A stretch of DNA of 47,894 nt from Candidatus Melainabacteria bacterium (GCA_020854255.1 JADZFV010000544.1:1-47894), one strand, 5' to 3'. Positions 31,682 through 40,627 are shown, counted from the stretch's first letter. The notes: generated by a model not told the origin, from the letters alone. Made by a program: numbers and translations.

Positions 31682-31803
31682 TTAAAGGCTCACCTGATCA
31701 AGTCCCTGACTGCTACATACCAAAAAATAATGTTTTCAAACCTAGATGATGTCTTGTGTTTAGCAAATCCGGTTACTCAGTATCCTGACCACTGTATGTA
31801 TTC

Positions 31804-31822
31804 ACTGGCAGACACTGCCAGT
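31804..31822. repeat. Short palindrome upstream of dacB
   Basis: ACTGGCAG-ACA-CTGCCAGT is a perfect 8-bp inverted repeat about 125 nt upstream of the dacB start. It could be an operator or part of the larger structure beside it. Confidence 0.4.
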
Positions 31823-31833
31823 TTCTAGAAGTG

Positions 31834-31906
31834 GGCAACGGCAAGGTCATGCGCCGCAAAGACAGATGCGTGGCAAGTCTTTGCTTTGCACAACCTTCCC
31901 GTTGCC
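31834..31906. repeat. 73-nt nested inverted repeat (structured RNA or small mobile repeat)
   Basis: The outer arms GGCAACGGCAAGGT (31834-31847) and ACCTTCCCGTTGCC (31893-31906) pair over 13 of 14 positions. Inside, GCAAAGAC (31856-31863) pairs with GTCTTTGC (31877-31884). The 423-nt region 31682-32104 holds no gene apart from this and the terminator at its right end. Confidence 0.55.
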
Positions 31907-31981
31907 ATTGAAACAACGTCCACCACTGACCATTTACTGACCACTCGATATTATACTATACTGTTTAGTAATACATGGACG

Positions 31982-32034
31982 AAAAAAAAACACAGGGGAT
32001 TGGTTGCCGATTGCTCGGCTTCCGCACCCCTGTG
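31982..32034 (-). terminator. Intrinsic terminator after the 32105 gene
   Basis: On the minus strand CACAGGGG and CCCCTGTG enclose an inner GCCGA/TCGGC hairpin, and are followed by nine T. It lies about 70 nt past the stop. Confidence 0.75.
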
Positions 32035-32104
32035 AAGGTCAGCAACCACAGCCAGTTTTACCCGACTGCAGTGGCATCATTCCTTTGGTGAAACTCTAGG
32101 GCTG

Positions 32105-32551
32105 TTACCGCCGGCCGGTCTTTACGATGCGGTCGGCGCGGTTGAAGGTCTGCCCGGCCAGGCGACGCGTGTTGCGCGCCATGGTCAGCTCGCCCTCTGC
32201 CTCGAACCAAGCCGCGGTGTCCAGGTCCTCACGGCCCTGATCCTTCAGCTCCTGGGCGTAACCCCAGTGCGCACCGGGGGTGATGCGGTTCCAGTCGAAC
32301 TCGTGATCGTTGGTTGAGAGGTCGAACGAGTCCCAGAACCAACCGTTGGCGTCGACGAAGTCGAGCATCTGGTTGACGTACTGCACGGTCACCCGCACGT
32401 ACAGGAACTCGACCACTTCCGCACCGTTGGACCAACGGCTCTTGCGGAGCGCGTCGGCGACTGCGTGGCGAATGTCCTTGTCCGTCACCTCCTGGGCGCC
32501 GAAGAAGAACGTGTCGGTCTCGTCGTTGTAAGAGATCAGCTTGGAAGCCAT
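32105..32551 (-). CDS. Unknown protein, 148 aa
   Basis: Not recognised. Starts at ATG 32551 with AAGGAGTG 9-10 nt upstream. Rich in aromatic and acidic residues: DETDTFFFGAQEVTD, ANGWFWDSFDLSTNDHEFDW and GAHWGYAQEL. The C-terminus is basic (RRLAGQTFNRADRIVKTGRR). No membrane helix or signal. Leader and terminator are both strong, and codon style is of the GC-rich class, so it is clearly expressed as a real protein. It may be cotranscribed with the DUF502 gene. Confidence 0.7.
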   Translation of the reverse strand: MASKLISYNDETDTFFFGAQEVTDKDIRHAVADALRKSRWSNGAEVVEFLYVRVTVQYVNQMLDFVDANGWFWDSFDLSTNDHEFDWNRITPGAHWGYAQELKDQGREDLDTAAWFEAEGELTMARNTRRLAGQTFNRADRIVKTGRR

Positions 32552-32689
32552 GTGAGTCACTCCTTTGTGTGGGAGCGCACTGCGTGCGTTCCCTAGGCCG
32601 GTTTTATCCGGCTGGTTTTGGTTTAGATGCCTTCTTGCTGCAGATGTTGCCGACCAGCCCGACAACATGGCTACACCGATTTGTTCCTG

Positions 32690-33379
32690 TTACTGCTCGC
32701 CACCACGCCCGGTGCCGGTGCGTGGAGTGAGAGACATCTCTGCCGGTCCGACCATGCCGAGGGACACGAAATACTGCATGCCCTCCTCCACAGTCATCTC
32801 GACATCGACGCAATCCGCTTCCGGTACCAGGAACAGTAGTCCGGAGAACGGGTTGGGAGGTGTCGGCACCGCCACCCGGAGGTGAGGGACGCCGGTCACC
32901 TTGTCGACAGTGCGACCGCTCACCAGAGCGAGCGCCTTGACGTTGCCGTTGAAGGGGATCAACACCACCTTCTGGAACGGTGTGTCCTTCGGGTTGGCGA
33001 ACAGATCACCAACCTTTCGCGTGCTCTTGTAGACCAGTCCGGCTCCCGGAATCAGACTGATGAAATAGTCCAATTGCCGGAAGATGAACGAGCCGAATGC
33101 AAACGAAGTGAGCCCGCCGACCACGACCAGGACGACGAGCAGCACAAAGAACGCGAGCCCGGGGATGTGACCGCCCGCGAACGGACCGACGAGCAGCGAA
33201 GCCGGAACGACAGAGCGCACGAATGCGTCCACTGCCGGTCCAAACCAGCCGTCCGCCAGGTTGAACGCGAAGTTCACCACCCAGAGCGTCAGTGCCACAG
33301 GCAGGAGGGCGAAGAGCCCCTTGAAGAGGAGCTTTCGGATTGGCCCGCTGCCTGGGGGCTGTTTTTGCAGATATGCCAT
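32690..33379 (-). CDS. DUF502 family membrane protein
   Basis: A 229-residue protein with two membrane helices (about 20-43 and 73-98) separated by a periplasmic loop, and a soluble C-terminal part. Family features: LLPVALTLWVVNFAF, FRQLDYFISLIPGAGLVYKSTRKV and VVLIPFNGNVKALALVSG, followed by PTPPNPFSGLLFLVP. DUF502 is widespread and of unknown function, often linked to the envelope. The C-terminus ends in a Gly/Arg-rich tail. A 14-bp hairpin at 33404-33436 precedes it. Confidence 0.87.
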   Translation of the reverse strand: MAYLQKQPPGSGPIRKLLFKGLFALLPVALTLWVVNFAFNLADGWFGPAVDAFVRSVVPASLLVGPFAGGHIPGLAFFVLLVVLVVVGGLTSFAFGSFIFRQLDYFISLIPGAGLVYKSTRKVGDLFANPKDTPFQKVVLIPFNGNVKALALVSGRTVDKVTGVPHLRVAVPTPPNPFSGLLFLVPEADCVDVEMTVEEGMQYFVSLGMVGPAEMSLTPRTGTGRGGEQ

Positions 33380-33403
33380 AGACAGTTCTCCAATTGCGGG
33401 TCA

Positions 33404-33436
33404 GGAAAGGGAGCCGGTGTGACCCGACTCCCTTCC
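33404..33436 (-). terminator. Hairpin between EEP nuclease and DUF502 genes
   Basis: GGAAAGGGAGCCGG (33404-33417) pairs with CCCGACTCCCTTCC (33423-33436) with G-U pairs; no U-run follows on the minus strand. Confidence 0.45.
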
Positions 33437-33456
33437 GTTTCCAACGCTGGTTGCAG

Positions 33457-34890
33457 TTACTGCGGATCGACCTTACCGTCGTCTGCGGGGTTCTCGCCGA
33501 AGTCTCCGGTGTCGGAGTCCTTCGTCGAGCAGGAGTCGTCGTTCGCTCCGGTCACGCCGCACAGGCGCATCACTGCACTGAGCACGCCGTGGTCCGCAAA
33601 CGCGCGACCGAACACCTTGTTCTCGAAGATGGCACGCACCGCGTACTTGCCGAGCTTACCCGGCAGAGCCAGGTAGAAATACCCGTCGATACGGCTGCCC
33701 ATCGACTGCGTGGCTGCGGTGCTGCCCGGATTGAGCAGCTTGTAGCCCGCATTGAGGAGCGGCTTGATATCGGGGGTGCCCGGAAGCTTGCAGTTCATGT
33801 CACCGAGGATGACGCCCACGAAGTTCGTGCCGAGCGCCTTGGCCAGGACGTCGAACTGCTTGTAGCGGACAGGACCCGTCTGGGCCTCGCCACCACGCAT
33901 CGACTTCATGTGCACGACGACGACGGTGAACTTCACCCTGCTGACGGTGTCTTCCAGGTCGAGGCAGTACGCCGGACGGAGGTCCGGAACACCGCTGACG
34001 TTGGCGACCGCGTCGATGGAGTAGATCTTGAGCACCTTCAGGCGCGGGTGGACGAGGAAGCCCACCGCCTGATTCCTGGTGTTCGCCTTCGAGGTGTACG
34101 CCGTGTAACCGGCGGCCGCCGCGATCGGCTGAAGACCACTGCTATCGACTTCGATGCAGCCGATGACGTGGAACTTCTTCACGATCTTGACGTAGGACGC
34201 CAGGAACGCGTTGGCCTTGGGGGCGTCCAGGAACTCCATGTTGAACTCGCCGATAACGATGTTGCCATCGTTGCCGACGTCCACCAGTCCCTTCAGGTAC
34301 GAGGTCACGACGGTGTCGACGTCGGAGGCCTTGGGCAGCTGCTTGCCGACGCGACCACCACCCGTCTTGCCCTTGCCGCTCTTCTTGGAACGACCCTGGG
34401 GCTGGGCACCGCCGTTACCGGCGTTTCCCGAGTTGCCACCCTGGTTGCCGCCCTGATTGCCGCTATTGCTGCCGCGACGCCCGCGGTTGCTGTTGCGACC
34501 GCGACCGCGATTGCGACCGCGACCACGAGCCTCGAGGGTTTCGAGACTGTCGAGGTCGAAGACCTTGCCGAGCGAGGTGCGCTTGGAGATGCCGAATCGC
34601 TTCAGCAAATCTTCCGCGGACACCTTGCCGTCGAAGCCCAGGGCCTCGAGATCTTCGGCCGACAGGTTGTCGAAGTCGATCTCATCCTGGTTGGGATGCT
34701 CGACCTTCGAGGCCAGCACCTTCGCGGTGTGGGCCTTGCTGTCGTCGCCGATCTTCTTGAGCCATGCCGGGACTTCGGTGAGCTTGCCAGCCTCGAGGTC
34801 CTCGAGCTGCTTGACGCGACGCATGTACTCGTCGGTCGGATCACCCGTGACACTGATGAGAGCACGGGACTTGCGATTGTTCGTTGTCAT
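33457..34890 (-). CDS. Endonuclease/exonuclease/phosphatase-family protein with RG/GN-rich linker
   Basis: Three parts. Residues 1-118 are helical and acidic (DLEAGKLTEVPAWLKKIG, AEDLLKRFGISKR). Residues 121-185 are low-complexity: RGRGRNRGRGRNSNRGRRG then GN repeats and a basic GRSKKSGKGK stretch, like RNA-binding RGG segments. The C-terminal part has the EEP (DNase I-like) motifs in order: IVIGEFNMEFL (N217, E219), VVVVHMKS (His), GDMNCKL (Asp/Asn), SRIDGYFY and FADHGVLSAV (terminal DH). So the active site looks complete. The substrate could be DNA, RNA or a phosphoester; the RG-rich arm favours nucleic acid. No signal peptide. ATG 34890 is preceded by AAGGAGTAA. Confidence 0.83.
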   Translation of the reverse strand: MTTNNRKSRALISVTGDPTDEYMRRVKQLEDLEAGKLTEVPAWLKKIGDDSKAHTAKVLASKVEHPNQDEIDFDNLSAEDLEALGFDGKVSAEDLLKRFGISKRTSLGKVFDLDSLETLEARGRGRNRGRGRNSNRGRRGSNSGNQGGNQGGNSGNAGNGGAQPQGRSKKSGKGKTGGGRVGKQLPKASDVDTVVTSYLKGLVDVGNDGNIVIGEFNMEFLDAPKANAFLASYVKIVKKFHVIGCIEVDSSGLQPIAAAAGYTAYTSKANTRNQAVGFLVHPRLKVLKIYSIDAVANVSGVPDLRPAYCLDLEDTVSRVKFTVVVVHMKSMRGGEAQTGPVRYKQFDVLAKALGTNFVGVILGDMNCKLPGTPDIKPLLNAGYKLLNPGSTAATQSMGSRIDGYFYLALPGKLGKYAVRAIFENKVFGRAFADHGVLSAVMRLCGVTGANDDSCSTKDSDTGDFGENPADDGKVDPQ

Positions 34891-35069
34891 AGTAAGTTAC
34901 TCCTTCTGACCTTTCGGTCGGATTTAGAAAACTCACAACGCGCGAAAGCCAGGAACGCGCACAGCGCGCCCCAAGCAACAGAAATCGCGCGAGTGGAGTT
35001 CGACGGATAGGGATGAAACAACTGGAGCCCGCTAATGAAGGCTTCAGGCTTTTGGCTTCAGGAGCAATC

Positions 35070-35543
35070 TCACGTAACTAGCTGATGCAGTTCTTCGCGG
35101 AGTTCGGTGAGAATCCGACAGAAGACGACAGCAGGGAGTTGAGTGAAACGCGACTCCGGAAACCCGGTTTCGTGCACGATGGTCCGCGGCCGCGTGGCTA
35201 CGAACTGAGCGCACTGTTGTGGATGAGCGAGAAGTTTTGCCTTGATAGCCTCCTTCACCAGCTCGTGATGTTCTGCCGAGCCAAGCTCGAAAGAACGATC
35301 GTCGAATTGCGTGACCGTAAGACCTCGCTTGCGAAGCTTTCGCCCGCGATGCTTAGCCGGAAGACCACTCAATTTCGACAATTCCATCCGCTCTTCCATA
35401 TCGAGCGTACGCAGCCCGATATAGAGAGCTTCAACTGATGCCCACCTGACGCCACCCAACGTGAATTGAGCTGCAGTCAAGTTAGACAACCATCTGCCGA
35501 TCTCCTCGTCAGAGGAGCCGCAGTTCAAAGGCGTTTCGGCCAT
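35070..35543 (-). CDS. NADAR (YbiA-like) family protein
   Basis: Residues 10-60 match the NADAR domain pattern: IGRWLSNLTAAQFTLGGVRWASVEALYIGLRT (SN...F...G..W.SVE..Y in the family), then LSGLPAKHRGRKLRKRG, then a helix with EAIKAKLLAHPQQ and the terminal VHETG. NADAR proteins act as N-glycosidases on N-riboside compounds such as riboflavin intermediates or as ADP-ribose removers on guanine; which applies here is unknown. Length 157 is normal. ATG 35543 has AAAGGAG at 8-9 nt. Identity was judged by eye from motif order; the catalytic set should be checked by alignment. It fits the NAD+/ADP-ribose theme of the window. Confidence 0.72.
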   Translation of the reverse strand: MAETPLNCGSSDEEIGRWLSNLTAAQFTLGGVRWASVEALYIGLRTLDMEERMELSKLSGLPAKHRGRKLRKRGLTVTQFDDRSFELGSAEHHELVKEAIKAKLLAHPQQCAQFVATRPRTIVHETGFPESRFTQLPAVVFCRILTELREELHQLVT

Positions 35544-37126
35544 AGCGCGTGCTCCTTTCTGAGTTTGACCACTTGAACGAACATTCTCCTAATCCGCGTG
35601 CCTGTCCTGCTCACCCGAGAAGGTGTGTTTTATGGTGCAGGGTACAGGTTGGAATTAGTTTGAGTGTGCGATGCGAGTGATCAGTTTGGTTGTGAGAAGA
35701 CTCTCCGAACCTACAGATTAAGTAAGGCCTCGATCAACACCAGGCCATTGAAGGGGCCATTAAATGTGCCAGGTTAGTTCCACTTAACATCTTGCGCCGG
35801 CTAGCGAAGAATATGTGGCAAATATCCATGAAAAGCCGGTCCCCGAAAGGAATACGACAGCAAAAACGGATTAGCCGCGCTTAACAATTCACCCAATGAC
35901 AATAAGGGTTGCGCAATCTTTGGCAACCCGGTCCGGGCGGCGAAAACGGGCATATTTTTACGTTTCAGCGTGATAAGCGGAGATGAGATTCCGCCAATGC
36001 TCGCAGAGCTGTAACGGCAAAATTAAACATTCTTGACAACCATCCAGTTATGCGGGCTTTGGCTTGCAAAGCGCCACATTAAGCCCATTCAATGTGCCTT
36101 TGGCATGATTTCAATGAGCTGGCAATGGAAAATTGCTTAATAGTTGACGGCTGTGCGAGCATGAGGTGACGGCGATTGGTTCTCCGACTAATCACTTATG
36201 CGTTCTGCATATACTCCCCTTGCAAAAGCGGCAATTTGTCAAAGTAGAAACGTTAGTAAGTCTGGAGAGACGCTGTGGCGGGACAATAAAATAAGCCTTT
36301 GCGGAAAGATGGTGTAAGCCTTTTCCGATTTGATTCTCTCAAGGCACAACTGCTTTCTACAGTTTCAAATTTTCCGAAAAAAGAGTTGTCTCGCAGCCCC
36401 TTTCCCCGTTCAGGTAATTCGCAAATTCCTCCTGTTATTTGCAATCGCCAATGGTGGCGCTATCGAAAGCAAATGAGCGTTTTTTTTACCGAGCTATTGC
36501 CAACCAAGCGTACAAGTCGGCAAGCAAGCTTTTGCAAAACCTGGCTGATAATGTCGAGGAGCTGAGGGTTTTCGCTCCAGCACCGCAACACATCGCCCAG
36601 ATAGCGAAGGTGCCTTTCGGTAAAGCGAGCTAATAGAGTCTTGAAGAAGATCTCGATTCCCAGGCCCTGTACGAACTCAGCTATACGTCAAATCGCGCAC
36701 CCGAGGCTTTAGCTCGTAGAAGCTAGAGTCCCCGAAAGTGCTTCTTTTGCTTGCAAAAACAATGCACAGAAGGCAATTATTGACAGCCTGTGACATTTCT
36801 GGCGTGCGCACGCTTTTGATATTCTGACAACACCCCACATTTCGGTTGCTTTTCAGAGAACGCTACATAGCTTGTGTAGCAATTGCTGTGAGAGTAGGTT
36901 GAACCTACATCTCTTCACAACCAGACCAAGTCTAGAAACCTCACCTCTCAGCTATCCATCTCGATTTTCCAGCACTCAACTCTTTGCTTAACTGCGAGGA
37001 GTCAGGGAGCGGGTTTTCGTTTGGAAGCAATTGAGGCGTGTTTCGGACGGAGATGAATGTCTCGCTGTCGACCGGCATGGTGCCGGCCGCGGCTTTTATT
37101 CAACTTAACCGAAACAGGAGGTACTC
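35544..37126. other. 1.58-kb spacer between divergent gene groups, no convincing gene
   Basis: Short open frames (for example 36253-36444 minus, 36299-36633 plus) lack ribosome sites and overlap each other. Visible structures near the right end are GCTACA/TGTAGC (36862-36880), GTAGGTT-G-AACCTAC (36894-36908) and CCGGCA-TGG-TGCCGG (37073-37087). These lie in the long leader of the 37127 gene. Composition is less GC-rich than the flanks. It must hold the promoters for both divergent groups, and could hide a small RNA. Confidence 0.5.
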
Positions 37127-37519
37127 GTGGCAAAAGGAACACAGTCTCAAGTGCTCGTAGCGTCATCCGACGTTATGGGCACGATGCCGCGCGAGAAAGT
37201 GACGAGCTTCGTCGCTCAGCTCGCCGCGTTAGGCATCGCCGTAGTCGAAGTCGATTCCCACATCGACGCCGGCACGCAAGTGGAAGACGCTCACCGTTTT
37301 CACGGTCGCATCGTCGGTTTTCTCGGTCAGTCAGAGAAGGACATCCCCGGTCTTCGCTCTGCCACCAAGCTCGGTGGTCTGGCGATCGCTCTGGGCGGTC
37401 CGGCCTCCATCTGGTGCGCTCGTGAAGAGGGACGTTCGTTTCCCTTCGGAAAATGCCTGGAAGTGCGCGAGCCTTCCAACGCGATCCTCGCCATTCAGTC
37501 CGCCGTAGGTGGTGGCTGA
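37127..37519 (+). CDS. Unknown small protein, 130 aa
   Basis: Not recognised. GTG start at 37127 with a perfect AGGAGG at 4-5 nt. The sequence looks like a compact alpha/beta domain: SQVLVASSDVMG, VTSFVAQLAALGIAVVEVDSHIDAG, FHGRIVGFLG, LGGLAIALGGPASIWC. This strand-helix-strand order with a glycine-rich turn is reminiscent of nucleotide-binding Rossmann folds, without a decisive motif. It begins a plus-strand group leading to the HAD gene 120 nt downstream. Confidence 0.7.
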   Translation: MAKGTQSQVLVASSDVMGTMPREKVTSFVAQLAALGIAVVEVDSHIDAGTQVEDAHRFHGRIVGFLGQSEKDIPGLRSATKLGGLAIALGGPASIWCAREEGRSFPFGKCLEVREPSNAILAIQSAVGGG

Positions 37520-37639
37520 GCGGTTTCAGGACGGCGTCACATCTGTGTTTTGACCGTAACCATATCCGGTTTCGATCAGCCAGACGTGCGCGGTTCTCAA
37601 TAGTTACTAGAACATCAGCAACCAAAAAAGGAACTACGC

Positions 37640-38614
37640 ATGAAACAGAAAATCGCGACGCAAGTGCGTCTCTTCGCAACCGACAACGACCACACCATGG
37701 TCGGCTACTTCGCCGGAGCTGTTCCGGCCTGGCGTGAACAACTCCCCAAGATCGCCAAGCGCCTGAATATCAGCGAGGAAGTTGCCGGCCGCAAGCTTGG
37801 CACCGTCTTCGCCAAGTTCGCCACTCACGACTACCCGTGGGCGGTGGCGCTGGCGTTCCACCAGTACTGGAAGGGCTCGGTGAAGGACTTCGTCCGCCTC
37901 ATCGAGAAGCCCTTCTGGGATGCGCAGGACAAGTACCGGGACAAGTACGTCAAGCCGTACACCGGTGTGGAAAAGGCGCTCACAGAACTGCAGAAGCTGG
38001 GCATCCCGGCGGTTGTGGTCAGTGACGCTCCCATGTTCATGTGCATCGCTCGCCTGGCATCTTCGGGTCTGGCCAAGTACTTCCAGGGCGTCTACGCTCT
38101 CGAGTGCAAGGCTCCGGATCTGAACCAGGTGCCCAGCGAGGAGTGGCTGCGCTTCGGCACCCGCCGGATCTCGCAGCTCGACCGGAAGTACAAGGAGCAC
38201 GGCATCAAGTTCGTGCGCGAACTGCCGATCGATCACGAGAAGCCTGATCCGCGCGGCATCGAGCTGGCGATGAAGGACTTCGCGGTGCATCCGGGACAGG
38301 TGATTCACGTGGGCGACTCTCTCCCCAAGGACGGTGTTCTTGGTCTGAGTGCCGGTCTGCGCGGGTTCTTCTACACCCCGTATCACGCCATCGGTCACCT
38401 TCCGGCCGAGTACCTCGAGTACATCACCGGTGTGCTCAAGCCGGAGACCGACGAGTTCGACGGTCACGGTGCAACCACTGCCACCTCGAAGCCTCTGGTG
38501 TCGGCTCCGCCGATGCTGGGTCAGGGTTCGTTCGGCGGTGCGTTGGACCACCTCGGCTTCCACAGCCAGGCTGACTACCTGGAGCTGAAGCAGGAGCGCC
38601 TGTTCAGGGCGTAA
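37640..38614 (+). CDS. HAD-superfamily phosphatase
   Basis: All four HAD motifs are visible: I FATDNDHTM with D15 and D17; II VVVSDAP; III lysine in HEKPDPRGIEL; IV VHVGDSLPKDG-type IHVGDSLPKDG. The long helical insert between motifs I and II (residues about 25-115) is a C1-type cap. At 324 residues it carries about 60 additional C-terminal residues (after YLEYITGVL) of low complexity. The substrate, a small phosphorylated metabolite, cannot be named. ATG 37640 is preceded by AAAGGAA. GC-rich class. Confidence 0.87.
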   Translation: MKQKIATQVRLFATDNDHTMVGYFAGAVPAWREQLPKIAKRLNISEEVAGRKLGTVFAKFATHDYPWAVALAFHQYWKGSVKDFVRLIEKPFWDAQDKYRDKYVKPYTGVEKALTELQKLGIPAVVVSDAPMFMCIARLASSGLAKYFQGVYALECKAPDLNQVPSEEWLRFGTRRISQLDRKYKEHGIKFVRELPIDHEKPDPRGIELAMKDFAVHPGQVIHVGDSLPKDGVLGLSAGLRGFFYTPYHAIGHLPAEYLEYITGVLKPETDEFDGHGATTATSKPLVSAPPMLGQGSFGGALDHLGFHSQADYLELKQERLFRA

Positions 38615-38810
38615 ACCGGTCAAGCTTTGTCGGCAAACCCACTCATGCAAACGCGCCGGGGGCGGAAGCTGCTCACAAGGCAGTGACGGGCCCCGGCATC
38701 AGTTGCGTGAAAATGCGGCGGTGGCTGATGGGTTTGGCATCTAACGGACGAACGCGTGGATGGCAACGCAATGTTTCCAAAAACGTAACTCGTCATCAAG
38801 GAGATCGATC

Positions 38811-39077
38811 ATGCATACGCACTCTGCAAAGACGGCGCGCGGCAAGGGCGAGAAGCTGGACCTCACCGAGGTTTCGGCAATGGTGTTCCCCGGTGAAGGT
38901 GAAGGCGTTAGCCCCATCCTCGTCGAGTACATTCCTGTCTACGAGCCGCTCTTGCTCCGCGACCACCCGACCAGGCGCTACGCCATGGTGTACACCCTCA
39001 TTGCCATGGGCGGTGGGCGCTTCGGGCGTGGTCAGCTGATGTCCGCATCGGTGGTCGATGTGGCGCAGCGCAACTGA
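38811..39077 (+). CDS. Unknown small protein, 88 aa
   Basis: Not recognised. ATG 38811 has an AAGGAG site 8-9 nt upstream; the longer frame from 38760 has none. Sequence is basic at the N-terminus (HSAKTARGKGEK), then strand-like segments (EVSAMVFPGEG, VSPILVEYIPVYEPLLL, RYAMVYTLIAMGGGRFGRG). It sits in a plus-strand group of small genes between the HAD and DHH enzymes. Confidence 0.62.
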   Translation: MHTHSAKTARGKGEKLDLTEVSAMVFPGEGEGVSPILVEYIPVYEPLLLRDHPTRRYAMVYTLIAMGGGRFGRGQLMSASVVDVAQRN

Positions 39078-39131
39078 GGGCGAGAGCCCTGACTGTAACT
39101 GACAACGTAAATGCGAAAGGAGAGCCAACAA

Positions 39132-39371
39132 ATGGCCAAGCATCGTACCCACGAAGTGCGGCAGAAAGTCCGCAAGGATCCCAACCACGTCGGCACCATC
39201 ACCAGGGAGCAGATCCTGAAGATGGACCGCGCCGGTCGGCGTCAGGAGCGCATCGAGTCGGGCATCAACACGATGTCGGGCTCAGGTGTTCACGGTGGCG
39301 GCAAGCGCGACAGGAACCGCAAGGACCGTCGCGAAGGCCGTCAGCAGATCAAAAACAGCGACTGGAGCTAA
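39132..39371 (+). CDS. Small highly basic protein, 79 aa
   Basis: Not recognised. ATG 39132 is preceded by AAAGGAGA. Residues 1-40 contain KHRTHEVRQKVRKDPNHVG and a helix TREQILKMDRAGRRQERIE; the tail is Gly/Lys/Arg-rich (GGGKRDRNRKDRREGRQQ). The charge suggests nucleic acid or ribosome binding. It ends 34 nt before the DHH gene, so the two are probably cotranscribed. Confidence 0.62.
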   Translation: MAKHRTHEVRQKVRKDPNHVGTITREQILKMDRAGRRQERIESGINTMSGSGVHGGGKRDRNRKDRREGRQQIKNSDWS

Positions 39372-39405
39372 CGTCTACCAGCCGCCATAGCCGAAAGGAG
39401 GCTAT

Positions 39406-40434
39406 ATGTTCACGCGACTAATCAGACGGTTGCGGAACTTGACCTCCAGGCTGCGGCATGGACGAAAGTGGTCCAAACGCACTCTGGTGGTCGGTCCGTC
39501 ACAACCGGTCGACGGTGATTCGGTAGCGTGCACGAAGGCGCTCATCCTGCATCTGCGCAAGCAGGGGCTGGAAGCCTTCACGCTGCCTACCATCACAATG
39601 TTCAGCCAGATCGGCTGGATACTCGGCAACGAAGACATCCATCCGACGTCCCTGGAGTTCACAGGCGGCAAGCTCGTAACTGTTGACCTGCAAGGGTCCT
39701 ATGACGCGCTCATCGCTAAGTGGCGTCCCGACGAAATCATCGTCGTGGACGGACAGGCAAACCGCATCGGTTTCGACACCCGGGGGGTCAAGGTTTACAC
39801 CATCGACCACCACGTCAAACCCGACGTCAGGCAGGATGACGAGAACGGGTTCATTCAGCCCGCTCCCGCTGCCGGATGTTTGCTCATCGAGCGCTTCGGG
39901 ATAATGGAGCCCATCCTCGCCGTCAGCATTCTCACCGATACCTTCTGGCTCAGACATCACGAGCCGTCGCGCGCAACCAGGGCACTTGCCGAGTTGACGC
40001 GTCACGGTTTGGACAACGAGCTGTTCGAGGACTATCAGAGAATGCTGCGCACGCGGAAGGACCCTCACATCCTCGAGGAACTCAAGCGAGCGGTGGTGCG
40101 CACGTCGCCGAACGAGGAAGCAGTATTCGTCGTTTTGTCCACGGATGACCCGGAAATCCATCGCGGTGTGATGGGTGAATTGGGTTATTTCTACAGGCAC
40201 ATCGCCACAGTTCGCGGTGACGGATACGTGTCGCTGGTAACGGTCGACCCGCATGTCGACTTGCGAGACCTTGTCGCTCAATTTGCCAGATACGGCAGCG
40301 CGGGCGGTCACAAGGACTCGGCAGCAATCAGCTTCGAAAGCATCGACGACACGCTCATCGAGGCGCTGTCGGCTGCATACTTCGCTTTCATCGGCGACCA
40401 TGTATGCAGACAGCCAGAGGGGACTCTTGAATGA
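39406..40434 (+). CDS. DHH-family phosphoesterase
   Basis: Resembles the DHH/DHHA1 group that includes nanoRNase/pAp phosphatase NrnA. Motif I is PVDGDSVACTKAL (D36, D38; usual first residues HxxPDGD altered to SQPVDGD), motif II IIVVDGQANRIGF (D115), motif III TIDHHVKP (D134, H135, H136), and the DHHA1 RNA/substrate loop is GSAGGHKDSAAISF near residue 305. Length 342 fits. An N-terminal basic stretch (residues 1-25, RLIRRLRNLTSRLRHGRKW) precedes the domain and could bind RNA. Likely role: cutting very short RNAs, cyclic dinucleotide products or pAp. ATG 39406 is preceded by AAAGGAGG. Confidence 0.85.
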   Translation: MFTRLIRRLRNLTSRLRHGRKWSKRTLVVGPSQPVDGDSVACTKALILHLRKQGLEAFTLPTITMFSQIGWILGNEDIHPTSLEFTGGKLVTVDLQGSYDALIAKWRPDEIIVVDGQANRIGFDTRGVKVYTIDHHVKPDVRQDDENGFIQPAPAAGCLLIERFGIMEPILAVSILTDTFWLRHHEPSRATRALAELTRHGLDNELFEDYQRMLRTRKDPHILEELKRAVVRTSPNEEAVFVVLSTDDPEIHRGVMGELGYFYRHIATVRGDGYVSLVTVDPHVDLRDLVAQFARYGSAGGHKDSAAISFESIDDTLIEALSAAYFAFIGDHVCRQPEGTLE

Positions 40435-40467
40435 GAAACCCTCCTTCAACGCTCCCATGTGAGCACA

Positions 40468-40532
40468 ACGACTCCGGATAAGCAGAACGCGGCCAAAGCC
40501 GTTTTCGGCTGATTCCGGGGTCGTTTGTTTTT
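40468..40532 (+). terminator. Intrinsic terminator after the DHH gene
   Basis: ACGACTCCGGA pairs with TCCGGGGTCGT and encloses an inner AGCCG-TTTT-CGGCT hairpin, followed by TTTGTTTTT. Confidence 0.75.
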
Positions 40533-40627
40533 CGCCATTGTTCTTTTATATGTATTAGTATTTCCCAAAAGACCCCCAGCCGGGTAAAACCATTGTGGTT
40601 GCATCCGCATTGATTTCTCTGGCGCTT

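Noticed and set aside
33394-35010. 538-codon plus frame opposite the EEP nuclease
   Set aside because: Shadow frame; the minus gene carries all EEP motifs.
36253-36633. Short frames on both strands in the 1.6 kb spacer
   Set aside because: They overlap each other, lack ribosome sites and have no coding-like composition.
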